NCBI GenBank assembly: GCA_905234595.1
Contig: CAJOID010000001.1
Span: 24,439 to 88,438, forward strand
Length of the DNA: 64,000 bases
Origin: an uncultured Lachnospiraceae bacterium
GTDB taxonomy: Bacteria > Bacillota > Clostridia > Lachnospirales > Lachnospiraceae
Reading direction: 5' to 3'
Both the position numbers and the translations under genes were made by a program. Shown piece after piece: positions 8,732 through 17,168 of the stretch; the stretch's first letter is position 1; the number at the start of each line of letters is the position of its first letter. Under the pieces are notes generated by a model that was given only the letters and a program-made list of their open reading frames with translations, made no database searches and was not told where the DNA came from.

Positions 8732-10072
8732 TTACTGTGCATAAGAGATGCAGGTATCCTGGAAGTCCTGAAGTGCTTTCATCAGATCATCATCGCTGGA
8801 TGAAGATGTAAGCTCACCGCTTATGATGCTGTCGCCGAGTGATGTTGCAAGTCCCCAGTAATCGCCGGGATACTGTCCCTGAGGAATGGTGTATGCGAGC
8901 TGCTCAGCAAGTGCCGAAAGAGCTACGTCAGACTTAACAGCTTCAGACTGCTGTGCGTTGATGTTGGAAGGACCCCAGCCTACTTCGTTGTATCTTGCAA
9001 GCTGAACTTCCTCACCTGCAAGGTAAGCTGCTACTGCATCGCAGACCATCAGCTTATTCTCATCTTCCTGAGGCTTAACACCGAGAAGCTTGAATCCGCC
9101 GAAACCGCTCATCTGATAAGACTTGCCGTCTGCACCCTGGAAAGTAGGAAGCTTAGCGCATGCATAGTTGTCGCCGAAGAGATCCTGAGCTGCACCTGAA
9201 TCCCATGTACCGTCTACGATAGCTGCAACGTTGGTAGCTTCGCCGATGGCGGAACCGTTCTGGAATGCCTTGGACTCTTTGAGTTCGATCATCTTCTTCA
9301 GTGCTACGAGACCATTGTCGGATGCATAGGTCACATTAGCCTTGGTGAAGTTACCCTGATCGTCTGTATCATAGGTAAGGTCACAGCCTGTAGCGAAGAA
9401 GAATGCTGTCTGATACCATCCGGAGTTGATCTCCATGTAAAGGCTCTTGCCTGCTGCCTCGCAGTCAGCCATGATACCTTCAAGAGTGGAAGGATCGGTA
9501 ACCACACTCTTGTCATAATATAAGAAGTATCCGTTATCGGAAGTAAGAGGATAAGCGTAAAGTGTGCTTCCTACTGTAGCTGCTGCAACTGATCCGGCAT
9601 CATTCTGTGAAGTAACCAGATCTATGTTCTCGGGAGCAACCTCCTCAAGAGCGCCTGCGGTAACCAGTCTCGCGATCTGATCCTGTGCAAATGCATAGAT
9701 GTCTGCACCTGCCTCAACGTCTGTGATCATGTTGCCGGCTGCATCACCCTCACCTACTGCCTCTACTGTAAAGGTGTAGCCTGAGAACTCTGAATGATCG
9801 CCTACGAACTTGTCGATCTGAGCCTTGGTGAAGTCTACTACGTTATCTGCAACCCAGACCTTGATCTCGCCTGTGCCGTAATCGATGTCAGCGGTATCTG
9901 CTGCTTCTGTGGTTTCTTCTGCAGTATCTGCTGCAGGTGCTGCTTCTGTGGTCTCTGCTGCGGTATCTGCTGCAGGTGCTTCTGCGGGAGCTTCAGCTGC
10001 GCCGCCGCAAGCGGTCAGAGACATTGTCATTGCTGCTGTAGCGATGAGTGCTACCAACTTTTTCATTTTCAT
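8732..10072 (-). CDS. malE: Maltose/maltodextrin-binding lipoprotein MalE-like
   Basis: The ATG at 10072 has AGGAGGAGAGAAC in front and opens 446 residues; an in-frame start at 10204 has neither a site nor a signal sequence. The signal peptide ends in the lipobox SLTAC (Cys22). An Ala/Glu/Thr-rich tether of about 40 residues follows, then a class I solute-binding fold beginning EIKVWVADNVVDFTKAQ. It captures maltodextrins outside the membrane for MalFG. Its promoter has a consensus -35 with a repressor operator just downstream. Confidence 0.92.
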   Translation of the reverse strand: MKMKKLVALIATAAMTMSLTACGGAAEAPAEAPAADTAAETTEAAPAADTAEETTEAADTADIDYGTGEIKVWVADNVVDFTKAQIDKFVGDHSEFSGYTFTVEAVGEGDAAGNMITDVEAGADIYAFAQDQIARLVTAGALEEVAPENIDLVTSQNDAGSVAAATVGSTLYAYPLTSDNGYFLYYDKSVVTDPSTLEGIMADCEAAGKSLYMEINSGWYQTAFFFATGCDLTYDTDDQGNFTKANVTYASDNGLVALKKMIELKESKAFQNGSAIGEATNVAAIVDGTWDSGAAQDLFGDNYACAKLPTFQGADGKSYQMSGFGGFKLLGVKPQEDENKLMVCDAVAAYLAGEEVQLARYNEVGWGPSNINAQQSEAVKSDVALSALAEQLAYTIPQGQYPGDYWGLATSLGDSIISGELTSSSSDDDLMKALQDFQDTCISYAQ

Positions 10073-10121
10073 GTTCTCTCCTCCTGAATAAAGTAAGGTG
10101 TAATAACTACGGTTGATTTGC

Positions 10122-10133
10122 GCAACCGATTGT
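10122..10133. promoter_or_regulatory. LacI-family operator at malE
   Basis: GCAACCGATTGT is nearly palindromic and matches the site before the lacI-type gene at 13399-13410. It lies about 5-16 bases past the malE transcription start, where a bound repressor would block elongation. Confidence 0.65.
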
Positions 10134-10144
10134 CTACATTGGTT

Positions 10145-10173
10145 AGTGTAACGCGTGTGCAATTGTGTGTCAA
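10145..10173 (-). promoter_or_regulatory. malE promoter
   Basis: TTGACA at 10168-10173, a 17-base gap and TACACT at 10145-10150 on the minus strand. The start of transcription is expected near 10138. Confidence 0.8.
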
Positions 10174-10200
10174 CACTTTTTTCGTTCCGGACGGAGGCCG

Positions 10201-10416
10201 TCACACCTCGAAGCTCGTAAAACGCTTATACATATCCTTGTACCGGAAACGTATCATTTCATTGTGTTTCAGGACATCTTTTTCAGATCCGGAGTACTGG
10301 CAGCGTATGCAGTAATACTCCTTTTTGTCCTTGTCATAGAACATGTCTATGTCCAGATCGCGCAGGAAGCACGACGGACATCTGTAATTCAGTTTGCCTT
10401 TTCCAGCCTGAGCCAT
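10201..10416 (-). CDS. Small zinc-ribbon protein of unknown function
   Basis: A 71-residue protein with two CxxC pairs, YRCPSCF near residue 13 and YYCIRCQY near residue 36, forming a likely zinc ribbon. A basic tail follows. Its start overlaps the end of the 617-aa gene upstream by 28 bases, so the two are probably translated together. Its stop lies about 28 bases before the malE -35. No function can be named; nucleic-acid binding is possible. Confidence 0.7.
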   Translation of the reverse strand: MAQAGKGKLNYRCPSCFLRDLDIDMFYDKDKKEYYCIRCQYSGSEKDVLKHNEMIRFRYKDMYKRFTSFEV

Positions 10417-12242
10417 GTCGACACTACCTCCTTCTCCCTGATATCAGTGGTATATCCAAGTGTAAACATCGGTGAGAAGGCATATCCTTCTCTGATGTAT
10501 CCGGTTGCGCTGCTGTCCCCACAACCCATGGATACGCGGGTTTCGATCGGAGGAAGCACGCATGATACGCTGTCTGCTCCCTGCATCTCGTCCTCCCTGC
10601 ACTTATATGCATACTTTATATCCCTGTGTCCTTCGGGGCCGTCTATGCTCAGCGTCAGGGACGTCATATCTTCGGGATATTCGGTGGTCCCGTAGCAGGC
10701 AACCATGTATTCGTTGAGAGTGACCTGAGCAGACGTATCACTCATGGAGAGTACCTCTCTCTCATATGCGATCTCACCGGTATCTTCGGTGAATATGACT
10801 CTGGTCTGCAGCGTCAGTGTCAGGTCGCTGAACTCGATATCCACGGGTTTAAGCGTGAGTATGCGTTTCTTCTTCCCATCTTCGATAACCTGTTCGGAGA
10901 ACTGCGCGGAAGTCCTGCACAGAGCGAGATCCACTTCCTCTCCGTCGTGGATAAGCTTCGCCGATCTGATCGTCCCCTCTCCGGCGTAATGCGTGAAGTA
11001 TCCGGCCCTGTATTTCTCCTGGATCAGGAACGGATAGGATGCATCCTGTACATGCGGAGTATCTATGCCGACAGGCCATTCAAGCTTGGCGGCATAAGGT
11101 CTTAAATCCACCAGTGCCCCGCCCTGATACATGTTGATGCAGGCTCTCATATAAGGGTCGCAGTACCAGAACAGCTGCTTGTCCGAGCCGTAGAGTATGT
11201 CGCGCCACAGCGCACATTCGGGCTCGGTGTAGGTCTTTTTCTCACGGAAATGATCGGCAAACTCAGCCATCGTCATGTCCTCGAGCTTATTCTCCTTCTT
11301 GAGCTTGCCGTAGTATTCCATGCCGTCCTCATAGGATTTCTTCAGCAGTTCATACGGGCACTCCCAGCGTCCCATCTTGTTAAGCCATCCGGGACCTACG
11401 AACATCATGTTATAGGCGTAGCCGTTGTTATATTTCTGCAGATCACGGTACTGGTCGATCAGATTATACAGATAAGGGTACTCCCAGGTCTTGGTATCAT
11501 ATATCATCCCGCGCAGCACGTTCTGCGGATGAGTACCGAAGTTTGAACCGTTACCGTCATAGCAGGCGATCAGGTCTCTGGACAGGTGGGGGATAGCCAC
11601 TATACCCGAATCTTCAGCCTCGTTTGCGGCAGGTGCATGAGTATTCTGCTTAGACGGGATCCAGGGATTCCAGGGGCCTCCGTCCATCAGCGTGTACCAG
11701 GAGTTATTGCAGGTATGATAGGCCTTCGGGCCTTCTTCCCAGCATGTGGCCACGGCACACTTGACCGAAGGGTATTTCTCCTTGATGTAATTGATCAGGT
11801 CGGCATCCATATAATAGGAACCGGTGGATTCGGGATAAAAACCGAAGATATCATGGAACTTGCCGAAGACATCATCCACGATAGACTTCTTGTCTTCCAT
11901 GGAAAACATCCATATGCAGAAGTCCTTGGTCTTATACTTCTCGCGGAATTCCTTACACGGAAGTCCCAGCAGGGTGAGTGCTATCTCATCGCCGTACTTC
12001 TCATGATCGGCCTTTGCGATGGCTATAGCTTCGTCATTGAAAAGGCTCGCATAAGTCATCTGAATCGTGGTCTTTAAGCCGTTCTTATGAGCGGTCTCCT
12101 GCTGGAATTTGAAGATATCCAGGCTCTCGGTAAGCAGCGCCTTGCGGCCGATGTCCTCGGATTTGCCGTGTCCGGTGACCTTTTCGGCATATTCGGGGAC
12201 CATCTCGGGGCGATGGATGATGTTAACTATGAATTTGTCCAT
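10389..12242 (-). CDS. Predicted carbohydrate-active protein with deacetylase/GH57-like barrel
   Basis: The ATG at 12242 follows AGGAGGAAAA and gives 617 residues without a signal peptide, so it is cytoplasmic. The N-terminal third looks like a polysaccharide-deacetylase or GH57-type (beta/alpha)7 barrel: MFSMEDKKSIVDDVFGKFHD then FGFYPESTGSYYMDAD at about residues 110-150. The C-terminal part is beta-rich. It lies between the LacI-type gene and malE, so it probably belongs to the same regulon and may act on imported oligosaccharide. The exact family was not recognised and catalytic residues are not assigned. Confidence 0.5.
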   Translation of the reverse strand: MDKFIVNIIHRPEMVPEYAEKVTGHGKSEDIGRKALLTESLDIFKFQQETAHKNGLKTTIQMTYASLFNDEAIAIAKADHEKYGDEIALTLLGLPCKEFREKYKTKDFCIWMFSMEDKKSIVDDVFGKFHDIFGFYPESTGSYYMDADLINYIKEKYPSVKCAVATCWEEGPKAYHTCNNSWYTLMDGGPWNPWIPSKQNTHAPAANEAEDSGIVAIPHLSRDLIACYDGNGSNFGTHPQNVLRGMIYDTKTWEYPYLYNLIDQYRDLQKYNNGYAYNMMFVGPGWLNKMGRWECPYELLKKSYEDGMEYYGKLKKENKLEDMTMAEFADHFREKKTYTEPECALWRDILYGSDKQLFWYCDPYMRACINMYQGGALVDLRPYAAKLEWPVGIDTPHVQDASYPFLIQEKYRAGYFTHYAGEGTIRSAKLIHDGEEVDLALCRTSAQFSEQVIEDGKKKRILTLKPVDIEFSDLTLTLQTRVIFTEDTGEIAYEREVLSMSDTSAQVTLNEYMVACYGTTEYPEDMTSLTLSIDGPEGHRDIKYAYKCREDEMQGADSVSCVLPPIETRVSMGCGDSSATGYIREGYAFSPMFTLGYTTDIREKEVVSTWLRLEKAN

Positions 12243-12256
12243 TTTTCCTCCTGTAA

Positions 12257-12270
12257 AAAAATTGCAATTA
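12257..12270 (-). promoter_or_regulatory. Candidate -10 before the 617-aa gene
   Basis: A TATAAT hexamer occurs on the minus strand within this stretch, about 20 bases before the ribosome-binding site. No good -35 is seen at 17 bases. No copy of the GCAAYCGRTTGC operator was found here. Confidence 0.3.
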
Positions 12271-12351
12271 TATGTCACATCGCAGATATAGTTTGGTTTC
12301 AGGGGCGCTCCCGCTCATACTCCGACGTAGCGGGTACTACGCACAACCTTC

Positions 12352-13341
12352 TTACATGATTTGTGTGCTCTCTTTCATCAATACTTCGTAGTTCATCAGG
12401 GTTACGGGTTTCACGGGGCGGCCGTCTATGAGGTCGAACAGACGCTCACAGGCCGTCATGCCCAGCTTCGCCACGTCGAACTTCAGTGAAGTGACCGACG
12501 GTTTATTATGGTCAAGTATGGATGTGTTGAAAAATGACGCAACCTTGATGTCTTCGGGAATGCTTAAGTTCATCTTGACGAGGTTCGTAAGTATGGAATT
12601 GCATATGGAATCATCCATACCTATGATGCAGTCCACACGCTTCTCGAGCAGATCGTGCACGGTCTTCTCTATCATGTACATACCGTTCACATTCATATGG
12701 ATCAGGCTCTCATCGGGTGTAAGTCCCGCACGGGCATATCCGTCGAGAAATCCGTTCAGGCGGTTGTTGTTGACTACGTAAGTGGAATCACCGCCGACGA
12801 GGGCGAGTTTCTTAAGTCCCTTTAACAGCAGCAGACCGGTGAGATCGGTACATCCCGCGCGGTCATTGTTATCGACCTGGACAACACCGTCAACATCGGT
12901 TGAGCCGATCGTCACGAAGGGAAGCTTCCGCTCCTGCAGGTAAGCGATCGCCTTATCATTTGTATATGTACGTCCGAGAAGCAGGCCGTCTACCTTGCTG
13001 TTTTCGACCAGGCGCTTAAGTCCGGTGATATCGGTTGCGCTGACCATGGATATGAACACATCGTAGTCCATACGGGTGGCCATGCTCGTGACACCCCACA
13101 GACATGTCTGGAAAAAGGGCATGTCCACGATATCCGCTTCATTCGGCATCACAAAACCGATATTCATGGTCCTGGAAGTGGCCAGACTCTGCGCAATTGC
13201 GCTGGGCTTATAGTTCACATCATTGGCGTAGGCCATGACGCGCTGTCTGGTGGAATCGGATATCCTCCCCTTCCCGGACAATGCTCTGGATACGGTGGTC
13301 TTTGAAATATTCAGTTCCCTGGCGATATCATCTATGGTCAT
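12352..13341 (-). CDS. LacI-family transcriptional repressor of the maltodextrin locus
   Basis: From the ATG at 13341 the protein is 329 residues. It starts MTIDDIARELNISKTTVSRALSG, the LacI helix-turn-helix, with a hinge helix at YKPSAIAQSLAT and a periplasmic-binding-protein-like ligand domain. An ATG six codons upstream (13359) is also possible; neither has a strong ribosome-binding site. Its promoter carries GCAATCGGTTGC just after the start of transcription, matching the malE site. It therefore probably represses both itself and malEFG-amylase, released by a maltodextrin-type inducer. Confidence 0.9.
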   Translation of the reverse strand: MTIDDIARELNISKTTVSRALSGKGRISDSTRQRVMAYANDVNYKPSAIAQSLATSRTMNIGFVMPNEADIVDMPFFQTCLWGVTSMATRMDYDVFISMVSATDITGLKRLVENSKVDGLLLGRTYTNDKAIAYLQERKLPFVTIGSTDVDGVVQVDNNDRAGCTDLTGLLLLKGLKKLALVGGDSTYVVNNNRLNGFLDGYARAGLTPDESLIHMNVNGMYMIEKTVHDLLEKRVDCIIGMDDSICNSILTNLVKMNLSIPEDIKVASFFNTSILDHNKPSVTSLKFDVAKLGMTACERLFDLIDGRPVKPVTLMNYEVLMKESTQIM

Positions 13342-13398
13342 ATGAAACGGTCCCCGCATGTTGTGTATGTATCATGCGCCCGAATTCAGGCAAAATGC

Positions 13399-13410
13399 GC
13401 AATCGGTTGC
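13399..13410. promoter_or_regulatory. LacI-family operator at its own gene
   Basis: GCAATCGGTTGC, an imperfect palindrome, is the partner of the malE site (GCAACCGATTGT at 10122-10133). It lies just after the predicted transcription start, the same layout as at malE. Confidence 0.65.
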
Positions 13411-13421
13411 TTTTATAAAAG

Positions 13422-13450
13422 AGAATAACACCGGCATTGCCACGCGTCAA
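13422..13450 (-). promoter_or_regulatory. Promoter of the LacI-type gene
   Basis: TTGACG at 13445-13450, 17 bases, TATTCT at 13422-13427 on the minus strand. It abuts the buk terminator. Confidence 0.75.
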
Positions 13451-13453
13451 GAA

Positions 13454-13487
13454 CAAAAAAACTGCGTCCGGTCAAACCGAACGCAGT
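13454..13487 (-). terminator. Terminator of the ptb-buk operon
   Basis: ACTGCGTCCGGT (13461-13472) pairs with ACCGAACGCAGT (13476-13487) with one mismatch and a 3-base loop. Seven Ts follow on the minus strand. Confidence 0.9.
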
Positions 13488-13532
13488 CCATAAAGACATT
13501 TTATATGTTCATGAATATCAGATCATCTCAGA

Positions 13533-14600
13533 TCAATACTCTCCGGGCTTCTCCTCGCCGTTCATAACTCTCAGACCGCCCTGAGCAAGAGCAAGCAGCT
13601 CATCCTCTCCGGGATATACGGTGAAGGGTGCGATCCATTCGCAGTTGTCCTTCAGTGCCTGAACCACTACCTTGTCATAAGCGATACCGCCGGTCACGAT
13701 GATCTGGTCAACTTTGCCCTGCAGTACACATGCCATGGAGCCGATGTCCTTGCTCATCTGCATGATGAATGCATCTCTGGCAAGCTTGGCATCAGCATTG
13801 CCCTCGTCAACCATCTTATCTACATCACGCATATCATTGGAACCTACATATGCGTTGAATCCGCCGTTGCCGACAAGTTTCTTATATACTTCCTTCTCGG
13901 TATACTTACCGGAGAAGCACATCTTGACAAGGCTTCCGACGGGTACCGCACCTGCTCTCTCGGGCGAGAATGCTCCGTCTCCGTCAAGTGCGTTATTGAT
14001 ATCAACCACGCGTCCGTGCTTATGAGGACCTACGGATACTCCGCCGCCCATATGTACGACGATGAGGTTCAGGTCTTCGTATTTTTTACCTACCTCTGCA
14101 GCATATCTTCTGGCCACAGCCTTCTGATTGAGTGCGTGGAATATGGATACGCGGGGAAGCTCCGGTACACCGGAGAGCCTGGAAGCGGGCTCCAGCTCGT
14201 CTACCACCACGGGATCCACAATGTATGAAGGTACTCCGATCGAATCACCGATCTCACGTGCGAGTATTCCGCCGAGGTTGGATGCGTGCTGTCCGCTCAC
14301 ACCTACCTTCAGATCCTCGAGCAGCTTATCGGTCACGGGATATGTACCGCCAGGTATGGGTTTGAGCATGCCGCCACGGCCCACGACCACGTTGAAGCTT
14401 TTTAAATCTATTCCCTTCGACTCCAGGAACTTCACGATGATGTCCTTACGGAAGTCCTTCTGATCAACGATGGTCTCAAACTGTGCGATCTCCTCGGTGG
14501 AGTGACGCAGTGTCTCGTCGAAAACAAGAGTCTCATCATCGAATACACCGATCTTGGTGGATGTCGAACCGGGATTGATTATCAATGAACGAATTGCCAT
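13533..14600 (-). CDS. buk: Butyrate kinase
   Basis: The 355-residue product belongs to the acetate/butyrate kinase (ASKHA) family. It shows INPGSTSTK at residues 8-16 for phosphate binding, [10 protein letters not shown] and [12 protein letters not shown]. It converts butyryl phosphate and ADP to butyrate and ATP, the last step of the kinase route of butyrate formation. It has an AAAGGAG site and lies 43 bases after ptb, ending at a strong terminator. Confidence 0.96.
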   Translation of the reverse strand: MAIRSLIINPGSTSTKIGVFDDETLVFDETLRHSTEEIAQFETIVDQKDFRKDIIVKFLESKGIDLKSFNVVVGRGGMLKPIPGGTYPVTDKLLEDLKVGVSGQHASNLGGILAREIGDSIGVPSYIVDPVVVDELEPASRLSGVPELPRVSIFHALNQKAVARRYAAEVGKKYEDLNLIVVHMGGGVSVGPHKHGRVVDINNALDGDGAFSPERAGAVPVGSLVKMCFSGKYTEKEVYKKLVGNGGFNAYVGSNDMRDVDKMVDEGNADAKLARDAFIMQMSKDIGSMACVLQGKVDQIIVTGGIAYDKVVVQALKDNCEWIAPFTVYPGEDELLALAQGGLRVMNGEEKPGEY

Positions 14601-14643
14601 TTTATCTCCTTTCTGTCCTGCCTGTCGCCTGACGTGCGACGGA

Positions 14644-15555
14644 TCACTTCATGCTCTCGGCAACTACTGCTGCCAGTGCGATGGAATTAACCTTGGTCTC
14701 GCAGTTATCCGATCTGGATGTCAGGATCACGGGAGCCTTGGTACCTGTAAGGATGTTACCGTTCTTCATGTCAGCCATGTGTACGATAGCCTTGTATACG
14801 AGGTTACCTGCATGTATATCAGGGAAAAGGAGGATGTCTGCATCGCCTGCTACCTTACGCCCCAGAGCGCCCTTTTCCTCAGCTGCTTCCTTATACAGTG
14901 CGATATCCAAGGACAGAGGACCGTCCACGATACATCCTGTGATCTCGCCTTCCTCATTCAGTCTGGTGAGCTCTGCAGCTTCAACCGTGGTAGGCATTTT
15001 CTCATTAACGACCTCAACAGCCGCAAGAGGAGCAACCTTAGGCATCTCCACGCCGCAGGCCTTCGCAATATCCACGGTATACTTGATGATCCACTTCTTA
15101 TCCTCGAGTGTCGGGTAAGGCATGAATGCAACGTCTGTCAGGAACAGCAGTCTGTCGATACCCTTGATCTCGAATACGCATACGTGAGAAAGGGGAGAAC
15201 CGGTACGGAGACCGACTTCCTTATCAAGCACGCTCTTAAGGAACGTCTTGGTATCAAGAAGTCCCTTCATATACATATCGGCTTTTCCGTCGTGGACGAG
15301 TGATACTGCCTTAAGTGATGCAGCTACGGTATCCTTCTCATCTATGATCTCGTACTCGTCCATATTCATGCCCAGCTCGGCACCTATGGCACGTATCTGA
15401 TCCTCATCACCTACCAGTATGGAATCGGCGATATTACGCTCCTTGGCAGCCTTCACTGCCTCCAGTACGGCCTTGTCCTGTGCGCATGCTACGGACAGCT
15501 TCTTTTTGCTGCATTTCTCTACGCGGGAAAGCAGGTCTTCAAAACTCTTGCTCAT
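14644..15555 (-). CDS. ptb: Phosphate butyryltransferase
   Basis: The 303-residue protein is of the phosphotransacetylase/phosphotransbutyrylase family. It starts [28 protein letters not shown], with [11 protein letters not shown] and [13 protein letters not shown] in the second half. It exchanges CoA for phosphate on butyryl-CoA, giving the substrate of butyrate kinase. An AGGAGG site precedes the ATG. The promoter is well resolved and overlaps the 3' end of the upstream Rpn-like gene. Confidence 0.96.
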   Translation of the reverse strand: MSKSFEDLLSRVEKCSKKKLSVACAQDKAVLEAVKAAKERNIADSILVGDEDQIRAIGAELGMNMDEYEIIDEKDTVAASLKAVSLVHDGKADMYMKGLLDTKTFLKSVLDKEVGLRTGSPLSHVCVFEIKGIDRLLFLTDVAFMPYPTLEDKKWIIKYTVDIAKACGVEMPKVAPLAAVEVVNEKMPTTVEAAELTRLNEEGEITGCIVDGPLSLDIALYKEAAEEKGALGRKVAGDADILLFPDIHAGNLVYKAIVHMADMKNGNILTGTKAPVILTSRSDNCETKVNSIALAAVVAESMK

Positions 15556-15595
15556 GTCATCCTCCTGAAAAATAATAATAAAACCGAACTATTTG

Positions 15596-15624
15596 ATTAT
15601 ACTGCTAAAGGAAGGGGGGTTCAA
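15596..15624 (-). promoter_or_regulatory. ptb-buk promoter
   Basis: TTGAAC at 15619-15624, 17 bases, TATAAT at 15596-15601 on the minus strand. The -35 overlaps the stop codon of the Rpn-like gene. Confidence 0.75.
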
Positions 15625-16559
15625 GTGAGGGGAGAGGACATGGCCTGCTCTGTGAGCATAGCACGGAGCTCCGCGATCTGCTTGCTGAGCTCAGCATTCT
15701 GCGACTTAAGTTCAGCGATTTCTTTATCACGCTCGGCAATCTGCCTTTCATTCTTCGCGATCTGTTTTTCATTCTCCGCGATCTGTTTTTCATTCTCCGC
15801 GATCTGCCTGTCCTGCTCAGCCAGCCGTTCTCTGCGATGCCTGTCACCATCGATTTCTTCCTGACTCTTTTTACAGAGTTCCAACACCCAGGGTTCGGTA
15901 ACACTGCTGTACATTGACTCCGCTGCGGATTCGATATAAGGATCTGTCTGTGCTAACATTTTAACCTCCTCCCATGTGGTAGATTTGAAGAGGGCTGCCC
16001 ATTTGTCTATCCCATAGGCTTTATCCTCTTCGGTTGCCATATCTATGTGGTTCAATTCTACAACCGCCAAAGTCAGCTTGTCACTATACACATTGCCAGT
16101 TTTGAGGTCTGACATACGATATGTGGAATAGAACGAAGTCTGTCCGTTGAAAAGTGTATAATCGAGGAATCCGACATGATATACAGGCTTAACCTGTGAA
16201 TAATCATCTCCGTGGTGCAGGTTCGTATACTCACGGCACAGATAATACAGAGAACGCGGAATCCAGTTATAAAAATTATGTACCTGCATCTCAAGATCCA
16301 TGATCGATCCGTCATTATATGATACGAGTATGTCAAGGACTGTATTCTTTTCCTGCGGCTGATGTCCATAGATGAGCGGATTTTGGATGACTATATTCCT
16401 TATGGAAGACGGATCCAGATGCAGCAGTGAAGCGATGAGACCGGTCAGTGCTTTGTGGTTGTTCTGAAAAACGATGTGGAATAGTGCATCGTTCGTCATG
16501 TTGTAGGCGACCGGGCCGGAAGCCTGTGACAATGGTACAGGTTGTAGATCGGGATACAT
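15621..16559 (-). CDS. Rpn/PDDEXK-family recombination-promoting nuclease (putative transposase type)
   Basis: The ATG at 16559 follows AAGGAGG by 8 bases and gives 312 residues; a frame starting at 16631 lacks a site. The central part (NDALFHIVFQNNHKALTGLI near the start, TVLDILVSYNDGSIMDLEMQ later) matches the PDDEXK_2/Rpn pattern, with D-x-E-x-Q as candidate catalytic residues. Rpn proteins are DNA endonucleases that raise RecA-independent recombination. The C-terminal 80 residues are a coiled coil of QIAENEK-type heptads, encoded by 21-base DNA repeats. Confidence 0.75.
   Translation of the reverse strand: MYPDLQPVPLSQASGPVAYNMTNDALFHIVFQNNHKALTGLIASLLHLDPSSIRNIVIQNPLIYGHQPQEKNTVLDILVSYNDGSIMDLEMQVHNFYNWIPRSLYYLCREYTNLHHGDDYSQVKPVYHVGFLDYTLFNGQTSFYSTYRMSDLKTGNVYSDKLTLAVVELNHIDMATEEDKAYGIDKWAALFKSTTWEEVKMLAQTDPYIESAAESMYSSVTEPWVLELCKKSQEEIDGDRHRRERLAEQDRQIAENEKQIAENEKQIAKNERQIAERDKEIAELKSQNAELSKQIAELRAMLTEQAMSSPLT
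15735..15818. repeat. Four 21-base tandem repeats in the Rpn-like coiled coil
   Basis: Units start at 15735, 15756, 15777 and 15798; the second and third are identical and the outer two diverged. Each encodes one heptad, so copy-number change would keep the frame and only lengthen or shorten the coil. Confidence 0.8.
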
Positions 16560-16748
16560 GTGATAACCTCCTTGCACGATGCGGTAATCCATACACGGAT
16601 CACCGGAAAACAGGCATAAACATGCCATCACAGTTACATATCGGTGTTATTGGATTACAGAGGTTAATACCTCCGGAGGAAGAGAAACTTCCTCGTCGCA
16701 CTCGTGGAAGCAAGTGCTATATGAATGTAGCATAAATAAACGGTTAAT

Positions 16749-17168
16749 TCAAGTTTGAGTACCAAAGAGATAGTTTAAATAATTATCGTGGAAATCCACG
16801 CTTATTCTACCCACGATATCCGCGAAGCATTTCGCGCCGAAATCTTCAAATTTCACCCAATAGTTGTCGAGATTGTTGTTGCCGTTGTTGTGGCGGATGT
16901 ATGCATCGAAATCGAATCTCTCCATTCCGATATTACGGAGATGCTCCCTGTAGAACATGCATCCCTCTTTCATCGTACGGCGTTCGAAGAACTCATTCAG
17001 GTTCCCATATGTGATGCCGTATAAAGCCAGCTCGGGAGGAAACAGCCTGCCCTCGTTCATGTCAATGGCTTTGATGAGCCGCCTGTCCCTGACTTCAAAA
17101 TCAAGAAGCGGTGTATCCAGATAGTACAGTATGCCTTTCAGGTTATTGATCAGTCTCACTTCTGCCAT
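16749..17168 (-). CDS. Small partner protein of the HipA-like kinase, unknown fold
   Basis: A 139-residue protein with a likely DFEVRDRRLIKA strand-helix and an Asn-rich stretch (HNNGNNNLDNYWVKFEDFGAKCF). It has no signal peptide or membrane segment. It overlaps the 3' end of the HipA-like kinase gene by 13 bases with its own GAGGATC site inside that gene, so the two are translationally coupled. Such pairing suggests an antitoxin, or substrate partner, or phosphorylation-control subunit, but the sequence itself does not show which. Confidence 0.65.
   Translation of the reverse strand: MAEVRLINNLKGILYYLDTPLLDFEVRDRRLIKAIDMNEGRLFPPELALYGITYGNLNEFFERRTMKEGCMFYREHLRNIGMERFDFDAYIRHNNGNNNLDNYWVKFEDFGAKCFADIVGRISVDFHDNYLNYLFGTQT

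Noticed and set aside
12310..12334. CCCGCT/AGCGGG hairpin after the LacI-type gene
   Set aside because: Six-base stem with a 13-base loop and no T-run; too weak to call.
16676..16694. GAGGAAG/CTTCCTC hairpin between the Rpn-like gene and the HipA partner
   Set aside because: No T-run or other sign of a terminator or operator, so left unassigned.
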